Part shown: positions 29,002-42,876 of the stretch, in pieces
How the letters are laid out: every line of letters starts with the position of its first letter
Position numbering within the stretch: position 1 is the stretch's first letter
Assembly: GCF_036320965.1 (NCBI RefSeq)
Contig: NC_092241.1
Coordinates: 23,216,541-23,280,540 of the forward strand
Direction: 5' to 3'
DNA length: 64,000 nt
Source: Panulirus ornatus
Taxonomy: Eukaryota; Arthropoda; Malacostraca; Decapoda; Palinuridae
The notes under the pieces: generated by a model
Told to the model about the DNA's origin: nothing
The model's database searches: none
Seen by the model: the letters and a program-made list of their open reading frames with translations, nothing else
Made by a program: the position numbers and the translations under genes

Positions 29002-32000
29002 TATCCCTAGGGATAGGGGAAAAAGAATACTTCCCACGCATTCCTCACGTGTCGTAGAAGGCGACTAAAGGGGACGGGAGCGGGGGGCGAGAAACCCTCC
29101 CCTCCTTGTATTTTAACTTTCTATAAGGGGAAACAGAAGAAAGAGTCACATGGGGAGTGCTCATCCTTATCGAAGGCTCAGACTGGGGTATCTAAATGTG
29201 TGTGGATGTAACCAAGATGAGAAAAAAGGGGATATAGGTAGTATGTTTGAGGAAAGGAACCTGGATGTTTTGGCTCTGAGTGAAACGAAGCTCAAGGGTA
29301 AAGGGGAAGAGTGGTTTGGGAATGTCTTGGGAGTAAAGTCAGGGGTTAGTGAGAGGACAAGAGCAAGGGAAGGAGTAGCACTACTCCTGAAACAGGAGTG
29401 GTGGGAGTATGTGATAGAGTATAAGAAAGTAAACACTAGATTGATTTGGGTAAAACTGAAAGTTGATGGAGAGAGATGGGTGATTATTGGTGCATATGCA
29501 CCTGGGCATGAGAAGAAAGATCATGAGAGGCAAGTGTTTTGGGAGTAGCTGAATGAGTGTGTTAGTGGTTTTGATGCACGATACCGGGTTATAGTGATGG
29601 GTGATTTAAATGCAAAGGTGCGTAATGTGGCAGTTGAGGGAATAATTGGTATACATGGGGTGTTCAGTGTTGTAAATGGAAATGGTGAAGAGCTTGTAGA
29701 TTTGTGTGCTGAAAAAGGACTGGTGATTGGAAAACTTAGTTTAAAAAGAGAGATATACATCAGTAGACGTGTGTAAGTAGGAGAGATGGTCAGAGAGCGT
29801 TTTTGGATTACGTGTTAATTGATAGGCGCGCGAAATAGAGACTTTTGGATGTTAATATGCTGAGAGGTGCAACTGGAGGGATGTCTGATCATTATCTTGT
29901 GGAAGCGAAGGTGAAGATTTGTAGAGGTTTTCATAAAAGAAGAGAGAATGCTGGGGTGAAGAGAGTGGTGAGAGTAAGTGAGCTTGGGAAGGAGACTTGT
30001 GTGAGGAAGTACCAGGAGAGACTGAGTACAGAATGGAAAAAGGTGAGAAGAAAGGAGGTAAGGGGAGTGGGGGAGGAATGAGATGTATTTAGGGAAGCAG
30101 TGATGGCTTGCGCAAAAGAATCTTGTGGCATGAGAAGCGTGGGAGGTGGGCAGATTAGAAAGGGTAGTGAGTGGTGGGATGAAGAAGTAAGAGTATTAGT
30201 GAAAGAGAAGAGAGAGGCATTTGAACGATTTTTGCAGGGAAATAATGCAAATGAGATTAGATGTATAAAAGAAAGAAGCAGGAGGTCAAGAGAAAGGTGC
30301 AATAGGTGAAAAAGAGGGCAAATGAGTGTTGGGGTGAGAGAGTATCATTAAATCTTAGGGAGAATAAAAAGATGTTTTGGAAGGATGTAAATAATGTGCG
30401 TAAGACAAGGGAACAAATGGGAACTTCATTGAAGGGGGCTAATGGGGAGGTGATAACAAGTTGTGGTGATGTGAGAAGATGGAGTGAGTATTTTGAAGGT
30501 TTCTTGAATGTGCTTGATGATTGAGTGGCAGATATAGGGTGTTTTGGTCGAGGTGGTGTGCAAAGTGAGAGGGTTAGGGAATATGATTTGGTAAACAGAG
30601 AAGAGGTAGTAAAAGCTTTGCGGAAGATGAAAGCCGGCAAGGCAGCAGGTTTGGATGGTATTTCAGTGGAATTTATTAAAAAAGGGGTTGACTGTATTGT
30701 TGACTTGTTGGTGAGGTTATCTAATGTATGTATGATCCATGGTGAGGTGCCAGAGGATTGGCGGAATGCTTGCATAGTGCCATTGTACAAAGGCAAAGGG
30801 GACAAAGGTGATTGCTCAAATTACAGCGGAATAAGTTTGTTGATTATTCCAGGGAAATTACATAGGAGGGTATTGATTGAGAGGGTGAAGGCATGTACAG
30901 AGCATCAGATTGGGGAAGAGCAGTGTGGTTTCAGAAGTGGTAGATGATGTGTGGATTAGGTGTTTGCTTTGAAGAATGTATGGGAGAAGAACTTAGAAAA
31001 GGAAATGGATTTGTATGTGGCATATATGGATATGGAGAAGGCATATGATAGAGTTGATAGAGATGCTCTGTGGAAGGTACTAAGAATATATGGTGTGGGA
31101 GGCAAGTTGTTAGAAGCAGTGAAAAGATTTTATCGAGGATGTAAGACAGGTGTATGTGTAGGAAGAGAGGAAAGTGATTGGTTCTCAGTGAATGCAGGTT
31201 TGCGGCAAGGGTGTGTGATGTCTCCATGGTTGTTTAATATGTTTATGGATGGGGTTGTTAGGGAGGTGAATGCAAGAGTTTTGGAAAGAGGGGTAAGTAT
31301 GCAGTCTGTTGTGGATGAGAGAGCTTGGGAAGTGAGTCAGTTGTTGTTCGCTGATGATACATCGCTGGTGCCTGATTCATGTGAGAAACTGTAGAAGCTG
31401 GTGACTGAGTTTGGTAAAGTGTGTGAAAGAAGAAAGCTGAGAGTAAATGTGAATAAGAGCAAGGTTGGTAGGTACAGTAGGGTTGAGGGTCAAGTCAATT
31501 GGAAGGTAAGTTTGAATGGAGAAAAACTGGAGGAAGTGAAGTGTTTTAGATATCTGGGAGTGAATTTGGCAGCGGTTGGAACCATGGAAGCGAAGATGAA
31601 TCATAGGGTAGGGGAGGGGGCTAAAATTTTTGGAACGTTGAAGAATGTGTGGAAGTCGAGAACATTATCTCGGAAAGCAAAAATGGGTATGTTTGAAGGA
31701 ATAGTGGTTCCAACAATGTTGTATGGTTGCGAGGCGTGGGCTATGGATAGAGTTGTGCGCAGGAGGGTGGATGTGCTGGAAATGAGATGTTTGAGGACAA
31801 TATGTGGTGTGAGGTGGTTTGATCGAGTAAGTAATAATAGGGTAAGAGAGATGTATGGTAATGAAAAGAGTGTAGTTGAGAGAGTAGAAGAGGGTGTTCT
31901 GAAATGTTTTGGTCTCATGGGGAGAATGAGTGAGGAAAGATTGACCAAAGGATATATGTGTCAGAGGTGGAGGGAACGAGGAGAAGTGGGAGACCAAATT

Positions 32001-32034
32001 GGAGGTGGAAAGATTGGGTGAAAAAGATTTTGAG
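29002..32034 (+). mobile_element. LINE-A copy A13, complete 5' end, 3' end lost
   Basis: It begins with the full head 'tccctagggatagggg' and 5' UTR and carries the whole endonuclease, linker and RT up to KKIL. It stops at 'gattttgag', beyond which unrelated DNA starts. The ORF opens at 29150 (GTG and ATG options; the conserved family ATG is at 29243) and first stops at 29546, where CAG has become TAG. Further frames cover 29594-29776, 29845-30524, 30525-30947 and 30960-32021. Motif C is LLFADDTSLV. It is the best template here for the family's 5' half. Confidence 0.93.
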
Positions 32035-32471
32035 TTCTTGCAGAAGTTTGCTGCAGTCTTTCATGAGGTATAGGGCATCACCACATCCAAAACGTCTTCT
32101 ATTCTCGAGTACTGTTTGTACTCTGTGTAACCAATTCCTTACTGAACAACCATTATATTGTTGAAATCACTAAACATTTCTCTTTCGACACAGTCTCTCC
32201 TTGGCATAAGTCTAGTCTACTCGTTTCGATTCCTCCCGATGAAGGATACGGTCATTAAAAGACTTGCAAGCTTGTCTTGTCACAAGGTAGGAATTCCTAT
32301 CAGGAATTCATCTGTGTCGTCATCTGATGTACCGAGATTCAAAGAACATGACTGGCACTTTTGGTGGATGGATTGACGCTCTTGTGGATACCAGGCTCAT
32401 GATGGGTCTTCACGCATCGCCCTCGACGTTCTTTCTTAATCAGTAGTGTCACCTGCACGATGCATACACAC

Positions 32472-32475
<4 letters not shown>
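32035..32475. other. Unassigned sequence after A13
   Basis: No repeat family or convincing frame is recognised. The junction with A13 has no tail or target duplication that I can see, so A13 was probably cut by a later rearrangement. Confidence 0.45.

Positions 32476-32568
<93 letters not shown>
32476..32568. repeat. (GA)n then (CAGA)n microsatellite
   Basis: About 72 bp of GA followed by five CAGA units. Arg-Glu reading frames across it are artefacts. Confidence 0.97.
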
Positions 32569-33009
32569 TTTCATCGACAATCCCCTATTACGAAAGGAGG
32601 AACAATTGGGTTCACTATGAACCGACTGTCCTTTTCAGAATTGGAATCCCGGTTGGCCTGCGAGCGTTACCGTCAACGACGTTAACCCCTGCACGGTGCA
32701 CAAGTGTATGGCGCCCCCTGCGTCACCACCATTGTTATACAAGTGTGACCTGTAGTGCATCTCCACCAGCCACATACGTGTTACACTAGTGCTATGATGA
32801 CAGATGTTATAACCTTACTGTTCCCACACATACAGCCGTAACTGTATCTTGTCTGTAACTTATCACTAACGTCTGCGGTGTAAACTCTACCTTGACTTTC
32901 CTCACACTATACAGCTACTGTAAATTGTCACCTCATTATTCGCATACTGTATATATAACATGATATACACAGTCGCTTACATAGGTGTCCAGACGAAGGG
33001 CAACTTTCC

Positions 33010-34090
33010 TTCATGTGTCTGTATAAATACACCAAGATCTGTTTCCCTCTCCTGCTGACCCTTCCACAAACACCTGACCTCTCACGCTTCTCCATTGGCA
33101 CCCACTTCAATCTCCCTCCTACACTTTTCCTCCTCCATTCTGCCAGCTACAACACTCTCCCGTCTACATCATCCCTCTCCACTCCCTTACTACCACACTC
33201 TCCCTCGAACATTAACCCTCTCCGCTCCGTTAGCTACTACGCTTTCCCCTACTACATTATCCCCCCCCACCACCACCACCCCCACACGCACACACACTGC
33301 GCCAACTAATATTTTCTCGCTCCCGCATCATCCTTTTCCACTTCACTACCTACTACAGTCACTCCCATACCTTCCCTGTCCCACCCCTACATTCTTCACA
33401 CACTATACTGTTTCCGCCACTCTCTACACTCCACTCCGCCGTCCACAACAGTCTCCTATTCCACTTCTGCTCCTTCCATCCCGCTACCTCCCACAGCCAC
33501 TTCCACACCCTTCCCTATCACTTCAGCACCTGCATCAGTGCCCATACCACACCTTACCCTTGATTCCGCCACCTGCCGCGGTGTTCTGTCCATACATTGC
33601 CCCGCCTACCACCACACGCTAAGATCGAAAGACAGACATTTCCCAAAGCCATTCACTTCACTCGCTTTAAGATCCGATGTTACGAATCATTATACAATAA
33701 CGGACGCTTCGTGTTGGCAATCATGTCGGTTATGAGGCATGAAATTGCAGAATACACTTCTAAAGCTGTTGATAAAGTCTGTGTTAGCCGCAAGAGGACC
33801 ATTCCTGTTTGGGGGCCTCGAAATTTCTCATGTTGGAGATGTGCACGTTATGATGTGACCTTATGCTTCCACTACTTCACCCACTATAGCCTCCCACTCC
33901 CATATGTTCTCCCTCTCCTACAAAATAATATCATTATAAAACATCTCTCTTACAATTGCTCGATCTTCCTCCCTCCCTCTCTCCCTCCCTTCCCACTACT
34001 CCTACATTCTCCCACATTACCTGTTATACATTCTTACAACAGCCAGCCTTTGACAGTCTCTTGTTCCACCGTCGTTCTCCCACACACCCA
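33010..34090. other. Pyrimidine-rich, low-complexity stretch
   Basis: The plus strand is rich in C and T with short Cys/Pro/Ser-type codon runs ('ctctccactcccttac', a CCACCA run near 33261). Several frames of 60-200 codons stay open through it because stop codons need purines. There are no domains and no regular repeat unit. It may be non-coding, for example intronic. Confidence 0.55.
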
Positions 34091-34562
34091 ACAATGTCTC
34101 GGTCGTGCAGGTTCCTCCCGCCCTCCAGCTGCCGCCAGAATATCAAGGCCGGCGATCGATGAGGTCACCAGCAGAGTCAAGCCACAGGAATCTAAACATT
34201 ACCAGTTATAAATGTGGTCAGTGTGATGTCGCTGGTGACGACATGGTAGCTAGTATGGTGCCTTCCCTACCTAACGTATCTATATGATATGATAATTTCT
34301 TAGTATATCATGACTGAAATATACTGAAGTTTCCTGAAGGTGTACAAAGAGCAAGAAACATACTGAACACCTCCTTGACGTGGAACTCGCTTGATCCTTT
34401 GTGGTCCATAAAAGAATTGTCACTGCGTCTGTTGTATGGTTATTGTGATAGTGAGCGTCACTCACCATTGTGGGAAGCAAGGCGTCTTTATTGTTGTGAC
34501 AGATCTACCATGAAAAAAATATTTCAGTCATTGTAGCTAATGGTGTGTTGCTGCCTCCCTAG

Positions 34563-34648
34563 GCAGGGCCTGGACACCTGCTGTGCTGGACGTGGTCCTG
34601 AAGGAGTTCGTGGAACTTTTCAACTGCATGATAAACCTTCGTCCATAG
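34563..34648 (+). other. Weak candidate terminal coding exon
   Basis: After a plausible acceptor ('tgttgctgcctccctag', AG at 34561-34562) a short frame reads RAWTPAVLDVVLKEFVELF, then seven more residues to a TAG at 34646-34648. Its composition is protein-like and suggests an amphipathic helix, in contrast to the surrounding noise. The length is only about 28 codons, no family is recognised and chance is a serious alternative. Confidence 0.2.
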
Positions 34649-37079
34649 AGAAACGCAAAAAGAAAAAAAAAATCTCCAGAGCCGCAGCGAAATATCGTTA
34701 ACCATTGTGATAACTGTAATCTGTTCTTTTTTCTTATATTCATTTGATATCTACGAACGAGACCTTGACCGAAGCTGAGTACATGAGAGACTTCTCCAGG
34801 GCGGTGGCGACCGGGAGAGCAAATGACCACAGCATTAGCTGGGTGAGCTCCGTGTTACCTCAATGATTCACCGGCGGCCTCTCGGAAACTCTCACCAGAA
34901 AAACTAGGGTACAACACAACCCACGACACCACAGGCCCGCCTGAATGTCTCTCTGCCGAGACGTTCCAGGAACCAGTGGCCTGACTGACACTTCCCAGAG
35001 ATAGTGTCTGGCTTAATTCTACTTACCTCATACGAGGAATTCCTTCGTATCGCCCCTTAGCTTTGTTGTTCGTTTCTTCTCCTCTGGTCAAATAACAGAG
35101 TAGAACGTAAATGATGAGTTCCTCGCTGATCTTGTGGTGTTGCTCGAGGGAGAAGAGTATGGCTCATTCTTTATATTCCGTAGCTGAATACCGTGTATTG
35201 TTGAGAGAGTATAGATATGTCCCAGTGATAGCAAGATATAATGCGAGAGGAGACTGGAAACATGATGAAAGGGACCAAGTTTATAAAATCTTCGACATTC
35301 AGAGTACCAAAAATACAAAGGTTTTCTGCTCATTGATAGAGGGTTGCATCCTTTTTTCGTTTAGATTATTCTGTGAAGAAAAAAAAGAACAGTGCAAGGA
35401 AATGAGAAAAAGGGAAACATATACAGAAAAGTATACGTATAACCTAGCTAGCTCTAGTCAGCTGGTTGGGTACAAACTTAGGCATCAGTCTTCGTTACTT
35501 AACATCTACAGCAATACTTCTTCCTCTCTAAAATTATTCAGTGAGTTTCTATCATCACGAGTGTAACTTAGATGTTAGGTAAACATCTGAGCAGGGAGGA
35601 GGGCGCCTTTAATACTCCCGTCAGAATCACGGTTGTTGTGCTCACTCGTTAAGTACGATCTATTAATGCCCGTACTTCTTTAGTGTGACCTTAATGCCGA
35701 TCCTTGCACATAGTCTCGTTAGAAATACGATGTCCCTTCCATGTCACAGGAGATGGGTCATGTAGGTGCATGGAGAATCAATAACTTGTCGAAGAATATA
35801 AGGTAAGTTCCCCATTACTCGCCTAATTTCATGTGTTGGTTTTTATAAAAGAAAAGTGTCAAATTATTTCAGTGACACCAACTATTTGCTTTATCACTCT
35901 GTTGTGGCTTCCACAACCTCGCCTCTTGTCTCACGCTGACCACCTCATGCCCCCAAATCATCAGTTATGAAGTTCCTTTAAACTGCTCCACCGCAGCTAA
36001 TAACATCAAGGAAAACGCCTTTTATCCCACACGCTAGTCACTTCTTCATCACAACACACCAGGTACAACACCCGCTGTTGTCCCACCTGCTGTCTCACCA
36101 CTGCACGCCACCCCTTCCAGCCCACACCTGCGGTACGTTTTATTTCGCCCCACCTCTGATCTCCTGTACGCATCCTCTCCTCAGACCCTCCGCCTGAGGA
36201 GCACCTCCAGTCTCCAACACTCTTCCACCCTCATCTCCACCATCTCCGCAATTTTCATCAGCGTCCTACCCACGCCTCCACTACCAGTTCCCCCCAAACA
36301 CTCCCTCAGGCACCTCCTGAGGTGTCACAATACAAGTTAGTCTATATCAGGAACGTTTCGTCTCGACAAGCAGGAAGGCCTTCCCTCTGTTCTTACGTCT
36401 GGCTGGGCTACATGTACCACCAGCCTTACAACTACCCCCGCCACCGTGTGCAACCATCCATGTGGTGTTCCAACGCTGACTGCTGTCTACTGGAGTCGAG
36501 GATCTTGTAAATGTTCATCAAGAAGGAAAAATTCCAACCGATATTCTCTTGACAAAGATGTGTAGGTAAAACGCGCTCATACGAACGCATGAGGACATGT
36601 TTGGGTGGGAATGTATTATGATGGGTTAGACGAACACATATAAACCCAGACACGCACATGGGAATGCACTCCCGTACAGCACTAATAGGCAGCTCCATAA
36701 ACATATACACACACCAAAAAAAATAATGGAGTCCATATTTAAATTCTAAAACAAATTTGGTGCTTGAAGCTTTCAAATGTTTGAGCAAACACATTAAATC
36801 CAGTGGTGTAAAAGTATTTGTTCGTGGTGTATTATTATTTCGAAACATTTGACGCTGAATTCTCACAGATGCAGCATAAACATATTCAGCACAGTTTACC
36901 TTCAGGTAATGGGATCAGGGATATGGACAGCCGCATTGATCCAGGACTGCATGATTTTCTGACAAAAGAACTCCGCTTGGTGTGTATAATTCCGCTTGGT
37001 GTGTGTAATTTGCCGAAATAGCAGAACTGTGAAACTCTTCATGTGAAAATATTGAGCTGGTGGATACATGCAGTGGTTG
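34649..37079. other. Unassigned sequence
   Basis: About 2.4 kb of ordinary complexity. A second protein-like short frame lies near 34746-34849, ending at a possible donor 'gggtgagc', but its acceptor is poor. Other frames (such as 35111-35566) show no domain. Confidence 0.4.
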
Positions 37080-37780
37080 TGGTGTTGAGTTTACTGCTGT
37101 ATATGTTGTAAATGTGTTGGAGATATTGTAATTGTGTTATAGATGCTGTAACTTTACTGCAGATGTTGTACCTGTGTTGCAGATGATGAAACTGCGTTGG
37201 AGATGTTGTCACTGTGTTGGAAATGTTATATTTGTGTTGTTTATATTATAACTGTGTTGGAGATGTTGTCACTGTTGGAGATGTTGTATCAGTGCTGAAG
37301 ATGTTGTTACTGTGTTGAAGATGCTAGAACTGCGTTAGAAATATTGTATCTGTGTTGTTGATGCTGTAACTGAGTTAGAGATGTTGTAACTGGGTTGGGT
37401 ATGCAGTACCTGTGTTGAAGATGTAACTGTTGGAAATGTTGTCACTGTTCTGTGGATGTTGTATCTGTGTTGTTAATGTTGTAAATGTGTTGTAGATGTT
37501 GTAACTGTGTTCGAGCTGTTGTCACTGTCTTGAAGATGTTGTATCTGTGTTGCAGATGCTGTAACTTTTTTGAAGATGTTGTTACTGTGTTGGGGATGTA
37601 TCTATGTTGTAGATGTTGTAACTGTGCTGGAGATTTTGTTACTGTGTTGAAGATGTTGTGTTTGCGTTGGATATATTTTAACTGTGTTGGAGATATTGTA
37701 ACTGTGTTGGAGATGTTGTAACTGTGTTGGAGATATTGTAACTGTGTTGGAGATGTTTTGACTGGTGTTAGGTGTGTATT
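37080..37780. repeat. Degenerate 20-bp tandem repeat
   Basis: The unit is 'gatgttgtaactgtgttgga', with length variants of about 16-22 bp and many substitutions. It is most regular at 37660-37750. Frames in it on both strands are open only because of the repeat's composition. Confidence 0.85.
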
Positions 37781-38192
37781 GTTGACGTTCAACATGTATT
37801 AATGTTGGGAATGTTTTGTCGAAGTTTTGGATGTTGGTAAAAGTTCGTAGTTTGGTGTTGCTTGTTACAGCGAAAGTTGTTTTGATGTTGGGGTAGTTGT
37901 GTTGATGTTGGATGTTTCGCTGATCTCGGAGATGTTGTGTTGGTGTTCGATGTTGATGATCCTTTAGTGTGGATGATCTGGTCTTGGTTCTTGTGGGTGC
38001 AGGGAGAGCTATGATGGTGCTCGACATGACGTGTTCACGATGAAGACGCGGTATTGCCTGTACTCAGTATTGCAGAGCTGAGGGATTAGGTCAGGTCAGC
38101 TATGTCGCTCTCTGTATCGAACTAGGTCACCTGAATTCCAAGGTTATCTTTACCACGACATTTTAGAAGATGTGACAGGAGCGAAAATAGAA

Positions 38193-38623
<431 letters not shown>

Positions 38624-38697
<74 letters not shown>
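38624..38697. repeat. (TA)n tail of A14
   Basis: About 74 bp of TA at the 3' end of the minus-strand copy A14. Confidence 0.96.
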
Positions 38698-38701
<4 letters not shown>

Positions 38702-41700
38702 TATTTATTTTCTTTTGTTTTCACGTTGTCTCCCGCGTTAGGGAGGTAGCGCAAGGAAACAGACGAAAGAATGGCCCAAACCCACCCACATACACATGTA
38801 TATACATACACGTCTACACACGCAAATATACATACCTATACATCTCAATGTATACATATATATACACACACAGACATATACATATATACACATGTACATA
38901 ATTCATGCTGTCTGCCCTTATCCATTCTCATCGCCGCCTCGCCACACATGGAATACCATCCCCCTCCCCCCTCATGTGCGCGAGGTTGCGCTAGGAAAAG
39001 ACAACAAAGGCCCCATTCGTTCACACTCAGTCTCTAGCTGTCATGTAATAATGCACCGAAACCACAGCTCCCTTTCCACATCCAGGCCCCACACAACTTT
39101 CCATGGCTCACCCTAAACGCTTCACATGCCCTGGTTCAATCCATTGACAGCACGTCGACCCCGGTATACAACATAGTTCCAATTCACACTATTCCTTGTA
39201 CGCCTTTCACCATCCTGCATGTTAACGCCCCGATCTCTCAAAATCTTTTTCACTCCATCTTTCCACCTCCAGTTTGGTCTCCCACTTCCCGTCGTTCCCG
39301 CCACCTCTGACACACACATACTCTTGGTCAATCTTTCCTCACTCATTCTCTCCATATGACCAAACCATTTCAAAACACCTTCTGCTCTCTCAACCACACT
39401 CTTTTTATTACCACACATCTCTATTACCCCACTATTACTTAATCGATCAAACCACTTCACACCACATATTGTCCTCAAACTTCTCATTTCCAACACTTCT
39501 ACTCTCCTGCGAACAACTCTATCCATAGCCCACGCATCGCAACCATTCAACATTGTTGGAACAACTATTCCTTCAAACGTACCCGTTTTTGCTTTCCGAG
39601 ATAATGTTCTCGACTTCCACACATTCTTCAAGGCTCCCAGGATTTTCGACCCCCTCCCCCACCCTATGATTCACTTCCGCTTCCATGGTTCCATCTGCTG
39701 CCAAATCCATTCCCAGATATCTAAAACACCTTACTTCCTCCAGTTTTTCTCCATTCAAACTCACCTCCCATTTGACATGACCCTCAACCCTACTCTACCT
39801 AATAACCTTACTCTTATTCACATTTGCTCCCAACTTTCTTCTTTCACACACTTTACCAAACTCAGTCACCAGCTTCTGCAATTTCTCATATGAATCAGCC
39901 ACCAGCGCTGTATCATCAGCGAACAACAACTGACACTTCCCAAGCTTTCTCATCCACAACAGACTACGTACTTACCCCTCTTTCCAAAACTCTTGCATTC
40001 ACCTCCCTAACGACCCCATCCATAAACAAATTAAACAACCATGGAGACATCACACACCCCTGCCGCAAACCTACATTCACTGAGAACCAATCACTTTCCT
40101 CTCTTCCTACACGTAAACATGCCTTAAATCTTCGATAAAAACTTTTCACTGCTTCTGACAACTTGCCTCCCACACCATATATTCTTAATACCTTCCTCAG
40201 AGCATCTCTATCACCTCTATCATATACCTTCTCCAGATCCATAAATGCTACATACAAATCCATTTGCTTTTCTAAGTATTTCTCACATACATTCTTCAAA
40301 GCAAACACCTGATCCACATATCCTCTACCACTTCTGAAACCACACTGCCCTTCCCAATCTGATGCTCTGTACATGCCTTCACCCTCTCAATCAATACCCT
40401 ACCATATGATTTACCAGGAATACTCAACAAAATTATACCTCTGTAATTTCAGCACTCACTCTTATCCCCTTTGCCTTTGTACAATGGCACTATGCACGCA
40501 TTCCGCCAATCCTCAGGCACCTCACCATGAGTCATACATACATTAAATAACCTCACCAACCAGTCAACAATACAGTCACCCCCTTTTTTAATAAATTCCA
40601 CTGCAATACCATCCAAACCTGCTGCCTTGCCGGCTTTCATCTTCCGCAAAGCTTTTACTACCTCTTCTCTGTTTACCATATCATTTTCCCCAACCCTCTC
40701 ACTTTGCACACCACCTCGACCAAAACACCCTATATCTGCCACTCTATCATCAAACACATTCAACAAACCTTCAAACCACTCTGACATCAAATACATTCAA
40801 CAAACCTTCAAAATACTCACTCCATCTCCTTCTCTCATCACCACTACTTGTTATCACCTCCCCATTTGCCCCCTTCACTGAAGTTCCCATTTGTTCCCTT
40901 ATCTTACGCACTTTATTTACCTCCTTCCAAAACATCTTTTTATTCTCCCTAAAATTTAATGATACTCTCTCACCCCAACTCTCATTTGCCCTCTTTTTCA
41001 CCTCTTGCACCTTTCTCTTGACCTCCTGCCATTTTTCTTTTATACATCTCCCACTCATTTGCATTATTTTCCTGCAAAAATCGTCCAAATGCCTCTCTCT
41101 TTTCTTCCACTAATAATCTTACTTCTTCATCCCACCACTCACTACCCTTTCAAATCTGTCCACCTTCCACGCTTCTCATGCCACAAGCATCTTTTGCGCA
41201 ATCCATCACTGCTTACCTAAATTCATCGCATACCTCCCCCACTCCCCTTACCTCCTTTGTTCTCACCTTTTTCCATTCTTTATTCATTCTCTTTTCTTTT
41301 CTGAAAACCTCTACAAATCTTCAACTTCGCCTCCACAAGATAATGATCAGACATCCCTCCAGCTGCACCTCTCAGCATATTAACATCCAAAAGTCTCTCT
41401 TTCGCGCGCCTATCAATTAACACGTAATCCAATAACGCTCTCTGGCCATCTCTCCTACTTACATACGTATACTTATGTATATATCTCTTTTTAAACCAGG
41501 TATTCCCAATCACCAGTCCTTTTTTCGCACATAAATCTACAAGCTCTTCACCATTTCCATTTACAACACTGAACACCCTATGTATACCAATTATTCCCTC
41601 AACTGCCACATTACTCACCTTTGCATTCAAATCACCCATCACTATAACCCGGTGTTGTACATCAAAACCACTAACACACTCATTCAGCTGCTCCCAAAAC

Positions 41701-41923
41701 ATTTGCCTCTCATGATCTTTCTTCTCATGCCCAGGTGCATATGCACCAATAATCACCCATCTCTCTCCATCAACTTTCAGTTTTACCCATATCAATCGGG
41801 AGTTTACTTTCTTACACTCTATCACATACTCCCACCACTCCTGTTTCAGGAGTTGTGCTACTCTTTCCCTTGCTCTTGTCCTCTCACTAACCCCTGACTC
41901 TAATCCCAAGACATTCCCAAACC
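38698..41923 (-). mobile_element. LINE-A copy A14, most of the element, decayed RT
   Basis: The minus-strand copy runs from the endonuclease (just after the SETK region) to the long 3' UTR and TA tail. The endonuclease is well preserved, the RT is not. The RT has indels near 39760, 39940 (in the motif C region) and 40390. The linker has lost about 90 bp at 41279. A direct duplication of about 34-40 bp ('acattcaacaaaccttcaaa') sits at 40755-40825. The C-terminus reads through to NGLNQGM. Its truncated head abuts A15 across about 11 AT-rich bases. Confidence 0.93.
41280..41923 (-). pseudogene. LINE-A endonuclease, best preserved copy (A14)
   Basis: This open frame of about 214 element codons holds RTRARERVAQLLKQ, RLIWVKLKVDGERWVIIGAYAPG, VIVMGDLNAKV, LLDYVLIDRRAKERLLDV and MSDHYLVEAK, that is, most of the APE-type core with Asn/Asp and His catalytic positions present. 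The N-terminal LNVCG and SETK motifs are cut off. It runs out at a 90-bp deletion in the linker. The ATG at 41964-41966 lies outside the element and is accidental. Confidence 0.85.
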
Positions 41924-41934
41924 ATATAAATATT

Positions 41935-42806
41935 AGTTCCCACAATGTTATATGGTTGCGAGGCATCTGCTATAGATAGGGTTGTACGGAGGAGAGTGGA
42001 TGTGATGGAAATTAATTGTTTGAGGACAATATGTGGTGTGAGGTGATTTGATCGAGCAAGTAGTGAAAGGGTAAAAGAGATGCTGGTGATGAAAAGAGTG
42101 TGGTTGAGAGATCAGAAGAGGGTGTATTGGAAAGATTTAGCCATATGGAGACAATGAGTGAAGAAAGACTGACAAAAAGGATACATGTGTCATGGTTGGA
42201 GGGAACAAGGACAAGTGGGAGACCAAATTGGAGGAAGAAGGACGGAGTGTAAAAGATTTTGAGCGATCAGGGGCCTGAGCATGCAGGAGGTTGAGAGGCG
42301 TACAAGGAATGGAGTAAATTTTAGCGATGTGGTATACCGAGGTCAACGTGCTGTTAATGGACTGAACCAGGGCATGTGAAGCGTCTGGGGTAAACTATGG
42401 AAAGGCCTGCGGGCCTGGATGTGGATAAGGAGCTGTGGTTTCGGTGCATTATACGTGACAGCTACAGACTGAGTGTGAACGACTGTGGCCTTTGTCGTCT
42501 GTTTTCCTTGCGCTACCTCGCTGAAGCAGGGGGTAGCGATGGTGTTTCCTGTGGGGTGGGGTAGCGACAGAAATGAATGAAGGCAAACAAGTAGGAATAT
42601 GTACATGTGCATGTACGTATATGTCTGTGTATATGCACGTGTATACATGTATATGTTGATATGTAGATATATATGTATATGAGCGTATGTGGACGTTTAT
42701 GTATACGTTTGTGTATATGAGTTGATGGGCCATTCTTCGTTTGTTTCTTGATGCTACCTCACGGACGCAGAAAACAGCGATTATGTATGATAGATATAAA
42801 TAAATG

Positions 42807-42808
<2 letters not shown>
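41935..42808 (+). mobile_element. LINE-A copy A15, divergent RT end and 3' UTR
   Basis: It starts at 'gttcccacaatgttatatgg' (the [11 protein letters not shown] region) and runs through the C-terminal domain and a divergent long 3' UTR. It has many substitutions and frameshifts and seems older than its neighbours. It is tail-to-tail with A16 over a TA tract. Confidence 0.9.

Positions 42809-42868
<60 letters not shown>
42809..42868. repeat. (TA)n between A15 and A16
   Basis: About 60 bp of TA, followed by a T-rich run that is the A tail of A16 on the minus strand. Confidence 0.96.

Positions 42869-42876
<8 letters not shown>

Noticed and set aside
32446..32789. Arg-Glu repeat proteins across GA tracts (also 38122-38364 and 51902-52329)
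   Set aside because: They are GA microsatellite translations.
33013..34211. Overlapping Pro/Ser/Thr-rich ORFs up to 204 codons
   Set aside because: They arise from pyrimidine-rich sequence poor in stop codons; no domain, no consistent frame.
35111..35566. 151-codon plus-strand ORF
   Set aside because: No recognisable domain, irregular composition, no splice or repeat context; treated as chance.
37442..38027. Minus-strand ORFs of 117 and 141 codons rich in Thr, Gln and His
   Set aside because: They lie mostly in the degenerate 20-bp tandem repeat, which creates the open frames.
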